Shown here: positions 17,185 through 26,425 of the stretch, piece after piece
Position numbering within the stretch: the stretch's first letter is position 1
How the letters are laid out: the number at the start of each line of letters is the position of its first letter
Source: Dietzia sp. ANT_WB102
GTDB lineage: Bacteria; Actinomycetota; Actinomycetes; Mycobacteriales; Mycobacteriaceae
Reading direction: 5' to 3'
Assembly (NCBI RefSeq): GCF_008369165.1
Contig: NZ_VOBA01000001.1
Coordinates: 1,729,630-1,793,629, forward strand
Length of the DNA: 64,000 nucleotides
Notes under the pieces: model-generated
What the model saw: the letters and a program-made list of their open reading frames with translations, nothing else
Told to the model about the DNA's origin: nothing
Databases searched by the model: none
Translations under genes and position numbers: made by a program

Positions 17185-18887
17185 CTGGCCTGTTCCCAGT
17201 TGGCAGTCCACGCCTCGGCGCCGCCCATGAGTTGGCGCTCCAACTCGGCGCGGTCAGCACCGGCCCGGTGCAACAGGTCGGCGGCCCAGTCGGCGTAGAG
17301 GCCGTACTGCGCCACCCCGTCGGTGTTGAGGTCGTACGTGCGCTCGCCGAACCGCCACCTGTCCATCACTTCGCCGCTGAGGGCGGTGAACGGGTAGACC
17401 AGCGGGTCACCGGCCGCACTCGGCCGCGGCTCGGCGAGTGGCGCAAGACCGTTGACGTCCGAACCGAATCCGTAGCCGTCGAACGGTCGGGTGGCGCCGG
17501 CGGTGGTGGCCCGCCACTGCTCGAGGAAGCCGGTCTCGAAGTTCTCTGTGGCCTCGGCGGGCCAGGCGAACGCGGCGACGAACCCGCCCTGCTCGTGCAC
17601 CCGGCGAGTGATGCCCTGGGTAGCCCAGTTGTGGTCCACAACGAGGCCGGTGTATCCGGCCTCTGCGGCCATGTCGAGGGTGCGGTGGGCGGTCTTGACG
17701 CCCATGTGGTCGATGTTGATCACCATGCCGCGCGCCATCAACCCGCGGATCGCGTGTTCACCCAGCGGGGTCAGGCCGCGGACGTTGCACAGCGGGGTCT
17801 CGGGATAGACGGGCAGCGCCACGCCCGCCGGAGCTCCCGAGGATGCCGTGGCTAGTCCGTCGGCGACGGGCGTGCTGGCCAGGGGCTGATCGTGGTCGGC
17901 GTCGGGGCCGGTGCACGGTTCGGTCTCCCAGAAGCGTTGCGTGCCGAGCTTGTTGCCGATGTTCACCGCCAGCCCGGCCAGTTCCTCGTCCATGCGGGCG
18001 CCGCCGAGGGCATTGTCGAACTTGTGGACCGGGAACACCGTGGACACACCCCATGAGGCGAATTCGTCGAGTCCGCGGTCGATGTCCTCGGCTGTGCACA
18101 TCGGCACGTCGTCGACCTCTCGGCAGCCGAACGGCTCGGATGCCTCCACTCCCAGCGTCACGGCGAGTTTTCCCTCGGCGGCGATCGTCCGGACGTCGGC
18201 CGGGGAGCGGGCGATCCGGAACCACCCCTGCCCGGGCCCGCCGTTCTCGGCGTCGATGTGGGCTTCCATCCTGTTGAGATAGTCCACCTGTCGGCGCAGC
18301 TGGGCCATCTCGTCGCACGAGGACCGCGCGGGGACCCCGAGGCCGACGAGGGTCTCGCACAGCACTCGATTGGCGACGAGATGGTTGTTGAGTACCCGTA
18401 GGCCGCCCCGCCAGGCCCGCTCGATACCGGTGTAGTAGGCCTGCTCGTGGAGTTGGGAGTCGTGTGTCGGCCACTGCTCGAACGTGGGGAACCCTTGCGT
18501 CCCGCCGGGTAGCGCGGTGCCACCGAGGATGGATTCGAGCAGTGAGAAGGGCCCGGTGCCCGAGTGGGTGGGGCAGTCCGCCATCGCTTCCGCGAGGCCT
18601 CCCGGCGCGAACGGTTCGCCGCAGCGCAGGGCACCGCCGAACGCCTGCGATGCCGCGATATGGGTGTGGGCGTCCACCATTCCTCTGATCGGAGTGCTGC
18701 CGATGGGAGCGCCGTTGATGGGAGTGCCGCTGTTCGGTTCGGCCGCCGTGGCAGGCGGGGAACCGACGGTGGTGACCGCCGCGGTGAGGGGTGTTGCCAG
18801 GGCGACGACGGCGAGGACCGCCATCGCCGCCCTCGCCCACGTTCCGGAGTGTGCCGATCGTGCTGTCGTCGCACCGGGAGCCGCCAT
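17181..18887 (-). CDS. Secreted metal-dependent hydrolase (M19/amidohydrolase-like)
   Basis: 568 residues. A signal peptide (about 1-45, ending near ATAAEP) implies export. The mature start VDAHTHI is a metal-binding motif of amidohydrolase/renal-dipeptidase-like TIM barrels. Later motifs include EQAYYTGIERAWRGGLRVL, GVEASEPFGC, VINIDHMG and VDHNWATQG. This matches a family of secreted actinobacterial proteins often labelled peptidase M19-like; the substrate is unknown. Cysteines come in several spaced pairs, consistent with exported disulfides. It is first in the operon with the MFS transporter and GH1 enzyme, though why it belongs there is unclear. Confidence 0.75.
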   Translation of the reverse strand: MAAPGATTARSAHSGTWARAAMAVLAVVALATPLTAAVTTVGSPPATAAEPNSGTPINGAPIGSTPIRGMVDAHTHIAASQAFGGALRCGEPFAPGGLAEAMADCPTHSGTGPFSLLESILGGTALPGGTQGFPTFEQWPTHDSQLHEQAYYTGIERAWRGGLRVLNNHLVANRVLCETLVGLGVPARSSCDEMAQLRRQVDYLNRMEAHIDAENGGPGQGWFRIARSPADVRTIAAEGKLAVTLGVEASEPFGCREVDDVPMCTAEDIDRGLDEFASWGVSTVFPVHKFDNALGGARMDEELAGLAVNIGNKLGTQRFWETEPCTGPDADHDQPLASTPVADGLATASSGAPAGVALPVYPETPLCNVRGLTPLGEHAIRGLMARGMVINIDHMGVKTAHRTLDMAAEAGYTGLVVDHNWATQGITRRVHEQGGFVAAFAWPAEATENFETGFLEQWRATTAGATRPFDGYGFGSDVNGLAPLAEPRPSAAGDPLVYPFTALSGEVMDRWRFGERTYDLNTDGVAQYGLYADWAADLLHRAGADRAELERQLMGGAEAWTANWEQAR

Positions 18888-18945
18888 GGCCTGACCATAA
18901 TCCGGAGGTCCGACGGTCGGGGCGGTTTCGCGCGCCGGGCGAGCG

Positions 18946-19911
18946 CTAGAGCTGTCGCGCCACCTCGGAGGCGACGAGCTCGAGGTGGTCGAGATCGGAC
19001 ATGTCTAGCACCTGCAGGTAGATGCGCCGTGCGCCGACCGCTGCGTACCTGCCGATCGTGTCCACGACCTCCTCCGGGGTCCCGGCGGCCCCGTTCGCGC
19101 GCAGCTCGTCGACCTCGCGGCCGATGGCGTCCGCGCGGCGGGAGAGCTCCGCCTCGTCGCGTCCACAGCACAGGACGAGCGCGGCCGAGCGGACGATCTC
19201 TTCGGGTGCCCGTCCGCGGGCGGCGCACGCCTCGTCGACGCGGCGGTACTGGGTCGCGACGGTGTCGACGTCTGCGAATGGCACGTTGAACTCGTCGGCG
19301 AACCGGGCGGCCAACGCGGGGGTGCGGCGCTTTCCGTGCCCGCCCACGATGACCGGCGGCCGCTGCTGCACCGGTTTGGGCAGTCCGGGAGAGTCCGTCA
19401 ACGACACCCGTTTTCCGGGAACGGTGACGGTCTCACCCGCCGGGGTGGACCAGAGGGTCTCGAGCGCACCGAGGGTGTCCTCGAGCAGGTCGAACCGTTC
19501 ACCGAGCGGCGGGAAGGGGATGCCGTACGCGGTGTGCTCGTCGGAGTACCAGCCGGCACCGAGGCCCACATCGAGGCGCCCACCGGACATCTCGTCGACC
19601 TGGGCCATCGAGATTGCGAGCGGTCCGAGGTGGCGGAATGTCACCGAGGTGAGCAACGTGCCGAGCCGGATGGAGGAGGTCTCGCGTGCCAGGCCTGCCA
19701 GGGTGAGCCACGCGTCGGTGGGCCCGGGCAGACCGCTGACGTCGCCCATCTTGAGGTAGTGGTCCGAGCGGAAGAAGGCCTCGTATCCGAGGTCCTCGGC
19801 GGCGCGGGCGACGGCGAGTTGGTCCCCGTACGTCGCGCCCTGCTGCGGCTCGACGAAGACGCGGAGGCTCACCGCGGTATCGGCGTGGTGCGGGGTGGGA
19901 TCGGCTGGCAT
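18946..19911 (-). CDS. LLM-class (luciferase-like) F420/FMN-dependent oxidoreductase
   Basis: 321 residues in the bacterial luciferase-like TIM barrel family. FFRSDHYLKMGDVSG and RLGTLLTSVTFRHLGPLA are the N-terminal signature, GGRLDVGLGAGWYSDEH the central loop, and PPVIVGGHGKRRTPALAARFADEFN the C-terminal one. This pattern is typical of coenzyme F420-dependent members in Mycobacteriales; the substrate is unknown. Longer readings run into prfC, and neither ATG 19911 nor ATG 19923 has a clear ribosome site, so the start is uncertain. It follows prfC by 20 bp on the same strand. Confidence 0.86.
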   Translation of the reverse strand: MPADPTPHHADTAVSLRVFVEPQQGATYGDQLAVARAAEDLGYEAFFRSDHYLKMGDVSGLPGPTDAWLTLAGLARETSSIRLGTLLTSVTFRHLGPLAISMAQVDEMSGGRLDVGLGAGWYSDEHTAYGIPFPPLGERFDLLEDTLGALETLWSTPAGETVTVPGKRVSLTDSPGLPKPVQQRPPVIVGGHGKRRTPALAARFADEFNVPFADVDTVATQYRRVDEACAARGRAPEEIVRSAALVLCCGRDEAELSRRADAIGREVDELRANGAAGTPEEVVDTIGRYAAVGARRIYLQVLDMSDLDHLELVASEVARQL

Positions 19912-19931
19912 GACGTCCAGCATGCCAGCCG

Positions 19932-21614
19932 TCAGTTGGTGTCGGCGACCAGTGGCTCGATGGTGAGGTGGTCCATCTCCTTGGTGATGTACTGCAGGCG
20001 CCACTTGTCACCGAACAGGGCCAGCAGTTCGCCGTCGGTGCGCTGAAAGACTTCGACTCCGCGTTGGCGCCCGAGCTCGTCTGCGGAGTCGGCGTCGGTG
20101 CGGCGGGCGATCGTATACGGCAGGTTGTCCACCAGGACCTCGACGTTGAACTCGGCCTTCATCCGGGCAGTGACGACCTCGAACTGCATGGGACCGACCG
20201 CGGCCATGACCGGGTTGGCGTCGCCGCGGGTGTCGTTGCGCAGGATCTGCACCACGCCCTCGGCGGCGAGCTGGTCGATGGCCTTGCGGAACTGCTTGTA
20301 CTTGCCGAGCGACTGGGCGCGGACCACCGCGAAGTGCTCGGGAGCGAACTGCGGGATCGGCGGGAACTGCACCTTCTTGCCGCTGTAGAGGGTGTCGCCG
20401 GGGGCCAGGGCAGTGGCGTTGACCAGTCCCACTACGTCGCCGGGGTAGGCGGTCTCGACGGTGGTGCGGTCGCGGCCGAACACCGTCAATGCGTACTTGG
20501 TGGTGAACGGCTTGCCCGTCTGCGCGTGCTGGACCACCATGCCGCGCTCGAATTCCCCGGAGACCACTCGCATGAACGCCAGGCGGTCGCGGTGGGCGGC
20601 GTCCATGCCAGCCTGCACCTTGAACACCATGGCAGAGAACGGGTCGGTGGTCTGGCGCGGCTCGCCCGAGATGGTTGGCCATTCGCGGGGCGGCGGGGCC
20701 AGCTCGACGAGCGCGTCGAGGATCTGGTGCACGCCGAAGTTGAGCATCGCCGAGGCGAAGATCACGGGGCTGGTCTCGCCGGCCAGGTAGAGCTCCTGGT
20801 CGTGGTCCTGGCCCATCGCCGACAGCAGTTCGGACTCCTCGACCGCGGTCTCCCACGCGTCTCCCTCGCGGGCGGCGGCGGTGTCCGGGTCGTAGTGCTC
20901 CTCGGGCGCGATTGTCGACCCGCCGGCGGTGCGGGTGAAGTGAACGTACTCCTCGGGTGCGCCGTCGGGGCCGCGCCGTAGCAGCCCGCGGTAGTCGCCC
21001 GCGATGCCCACTGGCATGAACAGCGGGGTGGGGACCAGGCCGATCTGCTCGGTGATCTCGTCGAGGAGTTCGAGCGGTGCCTGGCCGGGGCGGTCCCACT
21101 TGTTGATCACCGTGATGATCGGTAGGCCATTGTGCTTACATACCTGGAACAGCTTGAGCGTCTGCGGCTCCAGGCCTTTGGCAGCGTCGATGAGCATGAC
21201 CGCCGCATCCACCGCGGTCAGGACACGGTAGGTGTCCTCGGAGAAGTCGGCGTGCCCGGGGGTGTCGACCAGGTTGATGACGTACGGGTCGTCGTGGGGA
21301 TCCGAGCCCTCCGGCGCGTACGTGAACTGCAGTGCCGTGGAGCTGACGGAGATGCCGCGGGCCTTCTCCATCTCCATCCAGTCCGACACCGTGGAGCGCC
21401 GCCCGGACTTGCCGTGGACTGCGCCGGCCTCAGTGATGACGCGGGCGTGCAGCGCGAGCGCCTCGGTGAGCGTGGACTTACCGGCGTCCGGGTGAGCGAT
21501 CACGGCAAAGGTGCGGCGCCTGGCGACCTCGGAGCGTACGTCGGTGCCGGCCCCGGACCCGTTCGGACCTGCAGCTAGTCCGGTCGCCCCAGTGTCCTCG
21601 GCGGTCTCCGTCAC
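19932..21614 (-). CDS. prfC: Peptide chain release factor 3
   Basis: 560 residues. Translational GTPase that recycles RF1/RF2 from the ribosome. The G domain has AHPDAGKST (P-loop), the GISVSSTA switch region, DTPGHADFSEDT and NKWDRPG. Domains II and III follow (LAPGDTLYSGKKVQFPPIPQF, MQFEVVTARMKAEFNVEV), as in RF3 rather than EF-G. GTG 21614 is chosen because GGAGGAGG lies 5 bp upstream, and because a further 120 upstream residues are low-complexity Arg-rich sequence unlike the family. Residues 1-32 are a short disordered extension. Confidence 0.95.
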   Translation of the reverse strand: MTETAEDTGATGLAAGPNGSGAGTDVRSEVARRRTFAVIAHPDAGKSTLTEALALHARVITEAGAVHGKSGRRSTVSDWMEMEKARGISVSSTALQFTYAPEGSDPHDDPYVINLVDTPGHADFSEDTYRVLTAVDAAVMLIDAAKGLEPQTLKLFQVCKHNGLPIITVINKWDRPGQAPLELLDEITEQIGLVPTPLFMPVGIAGDYRGLLRRGPDGAPEEYVHFTRTAGGSTIAPEEHYDPDTAAAREGDAWETAVEESELLSAMGQDHDQELYLAGETSPVIFASAMLNFGVHQILDALVELAPPPREWPTISGEPRQTTDPFSAMVFKVQAGMDAAHRDRLAFMRVVSGEFERGMVVQHAQTGKPFTTKYALTVFGRDRTTVETAYPGDVVGLVNATALAPGDTLYSGKKVQFPPIPQFAPEHFAVVRAQSLGKYKQFRKAIDQLAAEGVVQILRNDTRGDANPVMAAVGPMQFEVVTARMKAEFNVEVLVDNLPYTIARRTDADSADELGRQRGVEVFQRTDGELLALFGDKWRLQYITKEMDHLTIEPLVADTN

Positions 21615-21816
21615 GCGTCCTCCTCCAGCTCCGCCGGCGCCTCGCCGTCGTCTTTCCAGGGTACGTGCGCGCACGTTCGACCACCCAATCCGGCGGTGCA
21701 CCGCGCGGAGACGGCGCACGCGCGGGAAAGTCGAGGTCACACGGGCGCGCTGTCGGACTCGGGCGCTACGGTGCGCACCAGCAGCGTCACGGGACGCGCG
21801 GGAGCGGAGACGGCGT

Positions 21817-22272
21817 ATGGGCGCGAGCAGGGACAGATCAGTAGTCGAGGACGGACGGGTACGGCAGGAGCGGAGGGCGGCGCTTCGGGACCTGGTCCCG
21901 GCGATCGAGCGGTTGCGCGGGCACGGCGAGGTCGAGTGGTCAGGGGGTGACCAGCAGGAGGACGGCTCGTTCACCTTCCGGTATCCGATCTACGACCGCG
22001 ACACGCAGAAGGTCATGGAGGTCTGCAATGGGGGAGCGCTGACCGACTTCGACTACAGGCGAACGCTGGAACGTCATGGTGGGCACGGTCTGGGGAGTCA
22101 GGCACCTGACTTCGTAGCATTGGCGCGCGACTCGGACGAGGATCTCATCGTCGCGTTGCTCACCTGGATCATGCGATCCGAGAGGTTCGGCGCAGGTGAC
22201 GTCGCGGCGGCGCTGGAGAACGGGGCGCTCGTGGCGCTCCTCGACCGGCTGCGGGAACTGTACGGGGAGTGA
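21817..22272 (+). CDS. DUF6508 family protein
   Basis: 151 residues. ALRDLVPAIERLRGHGEVEWSGG at the start and a LLTWIMRSERFGAGDVAAAL-LLDRLREL C-terminal block match my recollection of DUF6508, a family with no known function that is scattered in actinobacteria and firmicutes. The sequence is soluble and mixed alpha/beta. ATG 21817 is preceded by GGAGACGG. Upstream in-frame sequence is low-complexity Arg-rich and overlaps the prfC start, so it is not included. It is divergent from prfC, alone on the plus strand. Confidence 0.7.
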   Translation: MGASRDRSVVEDGRVRQERRAALRDLVPAIERLRGHGEVEWSGGDQQEDGSFTFRYPIYDRDTQKVMEVCNGGALTDFDYRRTLERHGGHGLGSQAPDFVALARDSDEDLIVALLTWIMRSERFGAGDVAAALENGALVALLDRLRELYGE

Positions 22273-22302
22273 CTGTGTCGGCGGGACGCCGCACGCGCCC
22301 CC

Positions 22303-22761
22303 TCAGCGCTCCTCGCGGAGTGCGTCGAGGTATCGGCGGGTGATCCGCTTCTGCTCGGCGCGAGCGACGGGCGCGGCGAGTCGAGGCAGGAGCGAAGCGT
22401 GCGCCGACTCGCCGGTGATGGTCAGCGTCACGGCGTCGGTGGCGCGATCGTGCTGTACGAGGAAAGTTTCCCAACCGCGTTCGGGGTGGCCGGGCAGGGC
22501 GCGATAGGTGAACCCGCGCGCGTCGGGCCGGTTGGTCACGGCGGTGACCTCGCACGGGGCGGCGAGTCGGAGCCAGGCGCCGGGACCTGTTCGGGGTCGG
22601 AGAGTGACGGTGCGGCCGGGGGTCGCGGGTCCGGTGGCAACGACGACGAGGCCCGCCCGGCGGTGCATGTCCCAGTTGACGAGGGCGCGGCTCGCGCGTT
22701 CGAAGAGGTCGGCCCCGGCGCCCAGGTGGGCCTCGTGCTCGAACCTCCGGGACCGCGTCAC
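22303..22761 (-). CDS. DUF1990 family protein
   Basis: 152 residues. SRALVNWDMHRRAGLVV, GFTYRALPGHPERGWETFLVQHD and PVARAEQKRITRRYLDALR match DUF1990, a small family of unknown function (plant and actinobacterial). The N-terminus is somewhat shorter than typical members. The GTG start at 22761 overlaps the pth stop codon as GTGA, so the two are translationally coupled. No signal peptide or membrane segment. Confidence 0.82.
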   Translation of the reverse strand: MTRSRRFEHEAHLGAGADLFERASRALVNWDMHRRAGLVVVATGPATPGRTVTLRPRTGPGAWLRLAAPCEVTAVTNRPDARGFTYRALPGHPERGWETFLVQHDRATDAVTLTITGESAHASLLPRLAAPVARAEQKRITRRYLDALREER

Positions 22762-23366
22762 ACCGAGTGGACCTGGTTCTGCGCCGTCTCCAGCCCGTGT
22801 TTGAGTAGGAGCTCGACGGCATCGGCCGCGTCCTGGACGAGGAACGGCACATCGGGCTGCTCGAGCTTGGAGAAGCGCTTGAGGACGAAGTCGGCCACTG
22901 CCATACGGCCGGGCGGTCGGCCGACACCGGCGCGGACCCGGATGTAGTCCTTCGTCCCCAGCGAGGTGGACATCGAGCGCAGTCCGTTGTGCCCGCCCTC
23001 CCCGCCGCCGCGCTTGAGTCGGACCTGGCCGAAGTCGATATCGATCTCGTCGTGGATCACGATGATGTCGGTGGGGTTGACGGAAAAGTACTTGGCCACG
23101 GCCGCGACCGGCCCGCCGGAGAGGTTCATGTAGCTGCGGGGGCGTGCCAGCACCACCGCCGTGTCGGCGAGGCGGGTCTGGGCGATCTCGCAGTTCGTCC
23201 GTTTGTGCGTGGAGAAACTTGCCGGCATAGGCAGGGCGCGGGACGCCAACTCCCGCAGGACGTCCCAGCCGATGTTGTGGCGGGTAGCCTCGTAGTCAGG
23301 TCCGGGGTTGGCCAGACCCACGATGAGCGTGGGGCCGGACGGCTCAGCGGTAGTCACACGGCCCAT
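22758..23366 (-). CDS. pth: Peptidyl-tRNA hydrolase
   Basis: About 202 residues. Releases peptides from stalled peptidyl-tRNA. Hallmarks are LIVGLANPGPDYEATRHNIGW, containing the catalytic His, RPRSYMNLSG, IIVIHDEIDIDFGQVRLKRGGGEGGHNGLRS and DYIRVRAGVGRPPGRMAVADFVL. The start is uncertain between ATG 23366 and GTG 23357; neither has a strong ribosome site. In relatives pth sits next to rplY. Here a lysG/lysE block separates them, on an otherwise preserved gene order. Confidence 0.95.
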   Translation of the reverse strand: MGRVTTAEPSGPTLIVGLANPGPDYEATRHNIGWDVLRELASRALPMPASFSTHKRTNCEIAQTRLADTAVVLARPRSYMNLSGGPVAAVAKYFSVNPTDIIVIHDEIDIDFGQVRLKRGGGEGGHNGLRSMSTSLGTKDYIRVRAGVGRPPGRMAVADFVLKRFSKLEQPDVPFLVQDAADAVELLLKHGLETAQNQVHSV

Positions 23367-23411
23367 GATCCCAGACGCCGCCGCCCGGCAGCCCGGGTGC
23401 ACCGGGTCGCC

Positions 23412-24308
23412 TCAACTGCGCAGCTCGATGCGGGCCGTGTCGAGGACCGCGGCGGTGAGGGCGTCGAGGTCGGGCGACTGCAGTTTCCAGTGCTGCCAGA
23501 ACAGCGGGACGTCGAGGACGCGGTCGGGGGAGACGTCGACGATCTCTCCGGAGACCAGCCATGGGGTGGCGAGTTGCTCGGGGATCAGGCCCCAGCCCAG
23601 TCCTGCGACGATCGCGCGGACGTGATCGTGTGAGCTGGGGATGTAGTGGCGCGGCCCGGTGGGCTCGCGGCGGGCGAGGCGGCGGTAGTGGTGGTTCTGG
23701 TGGCCGTCGCTGCGGTCGAAATCGACGATGGGGGCCCGGCCGAGCGCGGCGGTCATCGACCCGTCCCGCAGGTGCCGCGACACGAAACCCGGGCTCGCAC
23801 ACGCCCGATACCGCATCGAGCCGAGCGGTTCTGAGCGGCACCCCTGGACCACCCGGGACTGGCTGGTCACCGCGGCCATCACCTCACCGCGGCGTAGCAG
23901 CTCGCTGGACAGCGACTCGTCCTCGCGGCGGATATCGAAGACCACCCGGCCCGCCCCGTGGACCTCGGTCATGGCGTCGAGGAACCACGTGGCCAGCGAG
24001 TCCGAGTTGCACGCCACGGCCAGCAACACGTGCTCCTGGGCGGATGCGGACGGGTCGAGTTCGCCGGCCAACGACTCCTCGAGATGAAGCATCTGGCGAG
24101 CCGTGCGCAGCACGATCTCGCCGGAGTCCGTCGCAGTGATCGGTCGCTCGCGGCGGACCAGGATCCGCCCCGCCGACTCCTCGAGTGCCCGGATCCTCTG
24201 CGACACCGCCGACTGGGTGAGGTGCAGGTGGGTCGCGGCCGCCTCGAACGAGCCAAGGTCCACCACGGCCACGAGGGTGCGGAGGTGATCAAGCTGAAGT
24301 GAGTTCAT
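23412..24308 (-). CDS. lysG: LysR-type regulator LysG (ArgP family)
   Basis: 298 residues. The N-terminal HTH reads LDHLRTLVAVVDLGSFEAAATHLHLTQS in two parts, typical of LysR regulators, followed by a periplasmic-binding-like effector domain. It is divergent from lysE with a 68-bp gap, the classical arrangement in Corynebacterium, where LysG senses Lys, Arg or His and switches on the exporter. ATG 24308 is used; a GTG two codons upstream is an alternative. No obvious ribosome site, so it may be leaderless. Confidence 0.92.
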   Translation of the reverse strand: MNSLQLDHLRTLVAVVDLGSFEAAATHLHLTQSAVSQRIRALEESAGRILVRRERPITATDSGEIVLRTARQMLHLEESLAGELDPSASAQEHVLLAVACNSDSLATWFLDAMTEVHGAGRVVFDIRREDESLSSELLRRGEVMAAVTSQSRVVQGCRSEPLGSMRYRACASPGFVSRHLRDGSMTAALGRAPIVDFDRSDGHQNHHYRRLARREPTGPRHYIPSSHDHVRAIVAGLGWGLIPEQLATPWLVSGEIVDVSPDRVLDVPLFWQHWKLQSPDLDALTAAVLDTARIELRS

Positions 24309-24336
24309 AAGCACAGCTAATGCTAGTGCAAATCGT

Positions 24337-24349
24337 GTAGTGGAACTAC
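24337..24349. promoter_or_regulatory. Dyad in the lysG/lysE intergenic region, candidate LysG site
   Basis: GTAGT-GGA-ACTAC is a perfect 13-bp dyad inside the 68-bp lysG-lysE gap. It contains the T-N11-A pattern common in LysR-type binding sites and lies 28 bp from both start codons. Assignment to LysG rests on its position. Confidence 0.5.
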
Positions 24350-24376
24350 TGGGTCTCGCGCTCCTAATCTGAACCC

Positions 24377-24994
24377 GTGACCATTACTTCCACACTTCTC
24401 ATGGGCGTCGGCATGGGCCTCGGGCTCATCGCCGCCGTCGGCGCGCAAAACGCCTACGTGTTGCAACGATCGATCCGTGGCGACGTGTCGATGATGCCGA
24501 TCGTCGCGTTCTGCGTGGGGTCCGAGGCGGCGCTCATCCTGCTCGGGGTCGCCGGTGTGGGCGTGCTCACCGAGACGGCGCCCGGGGCGATCACGGTGAT
24601 GAAGTGGATCGGGGTCGTGTTCCTGTTGGCCTATGGGGTGTTCGCGGCGTCGCGCGCGATCCGCCCCGGCGACGGATTGAAGGTTGATGGCGGTGGACGG
24701 GTCCCGTCGACGCTCGGGGCGGTGGCGGCATGCGCGGCGTTCACCTGGCTCAACCCGCACGCCTACCTCGACTCGGTGGTGTTTCTCGGGACGCTCGCCA
24801 ATCAGCAGGGCGCCGACCTGCGGTGGGTGTTCGCGGCCGGGGCCTTTATCGCGGGCGTGCTGTGGTTCACGCTCATCGGCTTTGGGGGCAAGGCACTGCG
24901 GGGGCTTTTCTCCACCCCGGGGGCGTGGCGGGTGCTCGACGCCGGCATCGCCGTGATGATGCTCGTTCTCGCGATCGGTCTCGTCCGCGGCTGA
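24377..24994 (+). CDS. lysE: LysE-family L-lysine/L-arginine exporter
   Basis: 205 residues with six hydrophobic segments. The N-terminal signature LLMGVGMGLGLIAAVGAQNA and the FTWLNPHAYLDSVVFLGTL motif are those of the LysE family, which exports basic amino acids to prevent toxic accumulation. GTG start at 24377. The divergent lysG makes true LysE function likely, as opposed to other RhtB/LysE relatives. It converges on rplY, with a hairpin at 25061-25108 between them. Confidence 0.93.
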   Translation: MTITSTLLMGVGMGLGLIAAVGAQNAYVLQRSIRGDVSMMPIVAFCVGSEAALILLGVAGVGVLTETAPGAITVMKWIGVVFLLAYGVFAASRAIRPGDGLKVDGGGRVPSTLGAVAACAAFTWLNPHAYLDSVVFLGTLANQQGADLRWVFAAGAFIAGVLWFTLIGFGGKALRGLFSTPGAWRVLDAGIAVMMLVLAIGLVRG

Positions 24995-25060
24995 GTCCGC
25001 GCAGTCTCGGACGACAGTGCGCCGCCGCGGATGCGGGGCGGCTGCGGGCACGGAAGTCGG

Positions 25061-25108
25061 AAAAATACAGAACGGGCCCGGATCGACACCGTGGTCGACC
25101 CGGGCCCG
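25061..25108 (-). terminator. Intrinsic terminator downstream of rplY
   Basis: The 15-bp arms 25073-25087 and 25094-25108 pair with one mismatch around a 6-base loop. Read on the minus strand, the GC-rich stem is followed by TTCTGTATTTTT. This is the clearest rho-independent terminator on the minus strand in the window and ends rplY transcription. The hairpin may also slow lysE transcripts from the other side, but there is no T-run on that side. Confidence 0.88.
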
Positions 25109-25164
25109 CGGCCCCTCGCCGCCTCTCAGGCGGCATACGCGTGTATCACGCGCGGGGATCGGTG

Positions 25165-25791
25165 TTACTCGCCGGCCTTGCCGGAGTCCTCGGCGGACTC
25201 GCCCTCTTCGTCCGACTCCTCATCGTCGCCCAGGTCGTCGCCCGTCGGGGCCTCGATGACGTTGACCAGCAGGGTCTCCGGGTCGGAGATCAGGGTGGCA
25301 CCGGACGGCAGCGTGATGTCGGCGGCAGTGAACTGGGTGCCGGCCTCGACGCCCGCGACCGAGAGCTCGAAGTCCTCGGGGATGTCGGTCGCCTCGACCT
25401 CGATCTCGATGAAGTCGGCATCGGTGGTGACGAGAGTGCCGGGGGCGGCCTCGCCGACAACCAGGATGGCGATCTCGACGACGACCTTCTCGCCCTTCTT
25501 CACCACGAGCAGGTCGGTGTGCTCGATGACGCGCGTCAGCGGGTGCACATCGATCTGCTTGGGAAGCGCGAGCTGCTCCTTGCCGTCGACCTCGAGCGTG
25601 AGGAGCGAGTTGGTGCCGTGGTTACGCAGAACGGCAGCAAAGTCGAGCGCATTGAGCAGCAGGTGGCGCGGCTCGGTGTGGTGGCCGTACAGCACCGCGG
25701 GGACCTGGCCCTCGCGGCGGGCGCGGCGGGCGGAGCCCTTGCCGAACTCGGTGCGGGTGATGGTCTTGAGGTTGTTGATTTCCTTGGCCAT
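25165..25791 (-). CDS. rplY: 50S ribosomal protein bL25 (CTC form)
   Basis: 208 residues. The N-terminal 5S-rRNA-binding domain ([15 protein letters not shown] region) is followed by the CTC-type beta domain and an acidic tail (about 180-208, rich in Asp/Glu), as in general stress protein CTC/bL25 of actinobacteria. Binds 5S rRNA in the large subunit. It has its own 200-bp upstream region after the terminator of the glmU operon and ends in a strong hairpin terminator, so it is probably monocistronic. Confidence 0.95.
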   Translation of the reverse strand: MAKEINNLKTITRTEFGKGSARRARREGQVPAVLYGHHTEPRHLLLNALDFAAVLRNHGTNSLLTLEVDGKEQLALPKQIDVHPLTRVIEHTDLLVVKKGEKVVVEIAILVVGEAAPGTLVTTDADFIEIEVEATDIPEDFELSVAGVEAGTQFTAADITLPSGATLISDPETLLVNVIEAPTGDDLGDDEESDEEGESAEDSGKAGE

Positions 25792-25984
25792 GACTGCCTT
25801 TTCGTCGGGGTGGGAGCGCGTGACGCTCTGCGGGTGGTGACCTCCTCGGTGACCGAAACGATCGCCGAGGGCGGTCCACCGGGGACCACGCCGACAATGA
25901 TCGCGTCGATAACGGAGCGACCCGGGTTGATTCGGGTCCTCCCTCGCCGAGATGACCCGCCCAGCCTAGCCCCGCGCGGTGCTG

Positions 25985-26037
25985 CACCCAAAATCGCCGG
26001 AACCCGCCGCTCCCGGGATAGAGGCGGCGGGTTCCGG
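25985..26037 (-). terminator. Intrinsic terminator of the glmU-prs-arsC operon
   Basis: Perfect 14-bp stem: CCGGAACCCGCCGC at 25997-26010 pairs with 26024-26037 around a 13-base loop. On the minus strand the stem is followed by CGATTTTGGG, a short T-run. It lies 36 bp past the stop of the ArsC-like gene. Confidence 0.8.
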
Positions 26038-26073
26038 TGCCGAGCACTGCAGCGCGATGTCAGCGTCGAGGCG

Positions 26074-26415
26074 TCAGAGGATCTCCTCGACCGCCGCCGT
26101 GGGGCGCGCGAGGCGGGTGCCCTTGTCGGTGACGACGAAAGGCCGCTCGATGAGCCGGGGGTGCGCGACCATCGCCGCGAGCAGATCCTCATCGGACGCA
26201 TCGATGAGATCGAGTTCGGTGAACTCGGCTTCCTTGACACGCACCGCCTGCCGCACCGTCAGGCCGGCGTCGGTGATGAGTGTGCGCAACTGCTCGACGT
26301 CCGGGGGAGTGTCGAGGTACTTGATGATCGTCGGCTCCACACCCCGCTCCCGCAGCAGTTCCAGCGCCTGACGGGACTTGGAGCAGCGGGGGTTGTGGTA
26401 GATCGTCGCGTCCAT
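26074..26415 (-). CDS. ArsC/Spx-family glutaredoxin-like reductase
   Basis: 113 residues. YHNPRCSKSRQALELL carries the single N-terminal catalytic Cys (residue 9) of the ArsC family, and a later RPFVVTDKG segment supplies the conserved Arg-Pro. The sequence matches glutaredoxin-coupled arsenate reductases, though no other arsenic genes are nearby, so the physiological substrate is open. ATG 26415 is chosen with GAGGCGG upstream. It is the third gene of glmU-prs-arsC, starting 10 bp after prs. Confidence 0.86.
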   Translation of the reverse strand: MDATIYHNPRCSKSRQALELLRERGVEPTIIKYLDTPPDVEQLRTLITDAGLTVRQAVRVKEAEFTELDLIDASDEDLLAAMVAHPRLIERPFVVTDKGTRLARPTAAVEEIL

Positions 26416-26425
26416 CGTCACCGCC

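Noticed and set aside
14507-17260. A single 917-residue fusion upstream of the GH1 glucosidase
   Set aside because: The upstream 436 residues are Arg/Pro/Gly-rich out-of-frame sequence over the MFS gene. The GH1 protein begins at 15952 with a ribosome site.
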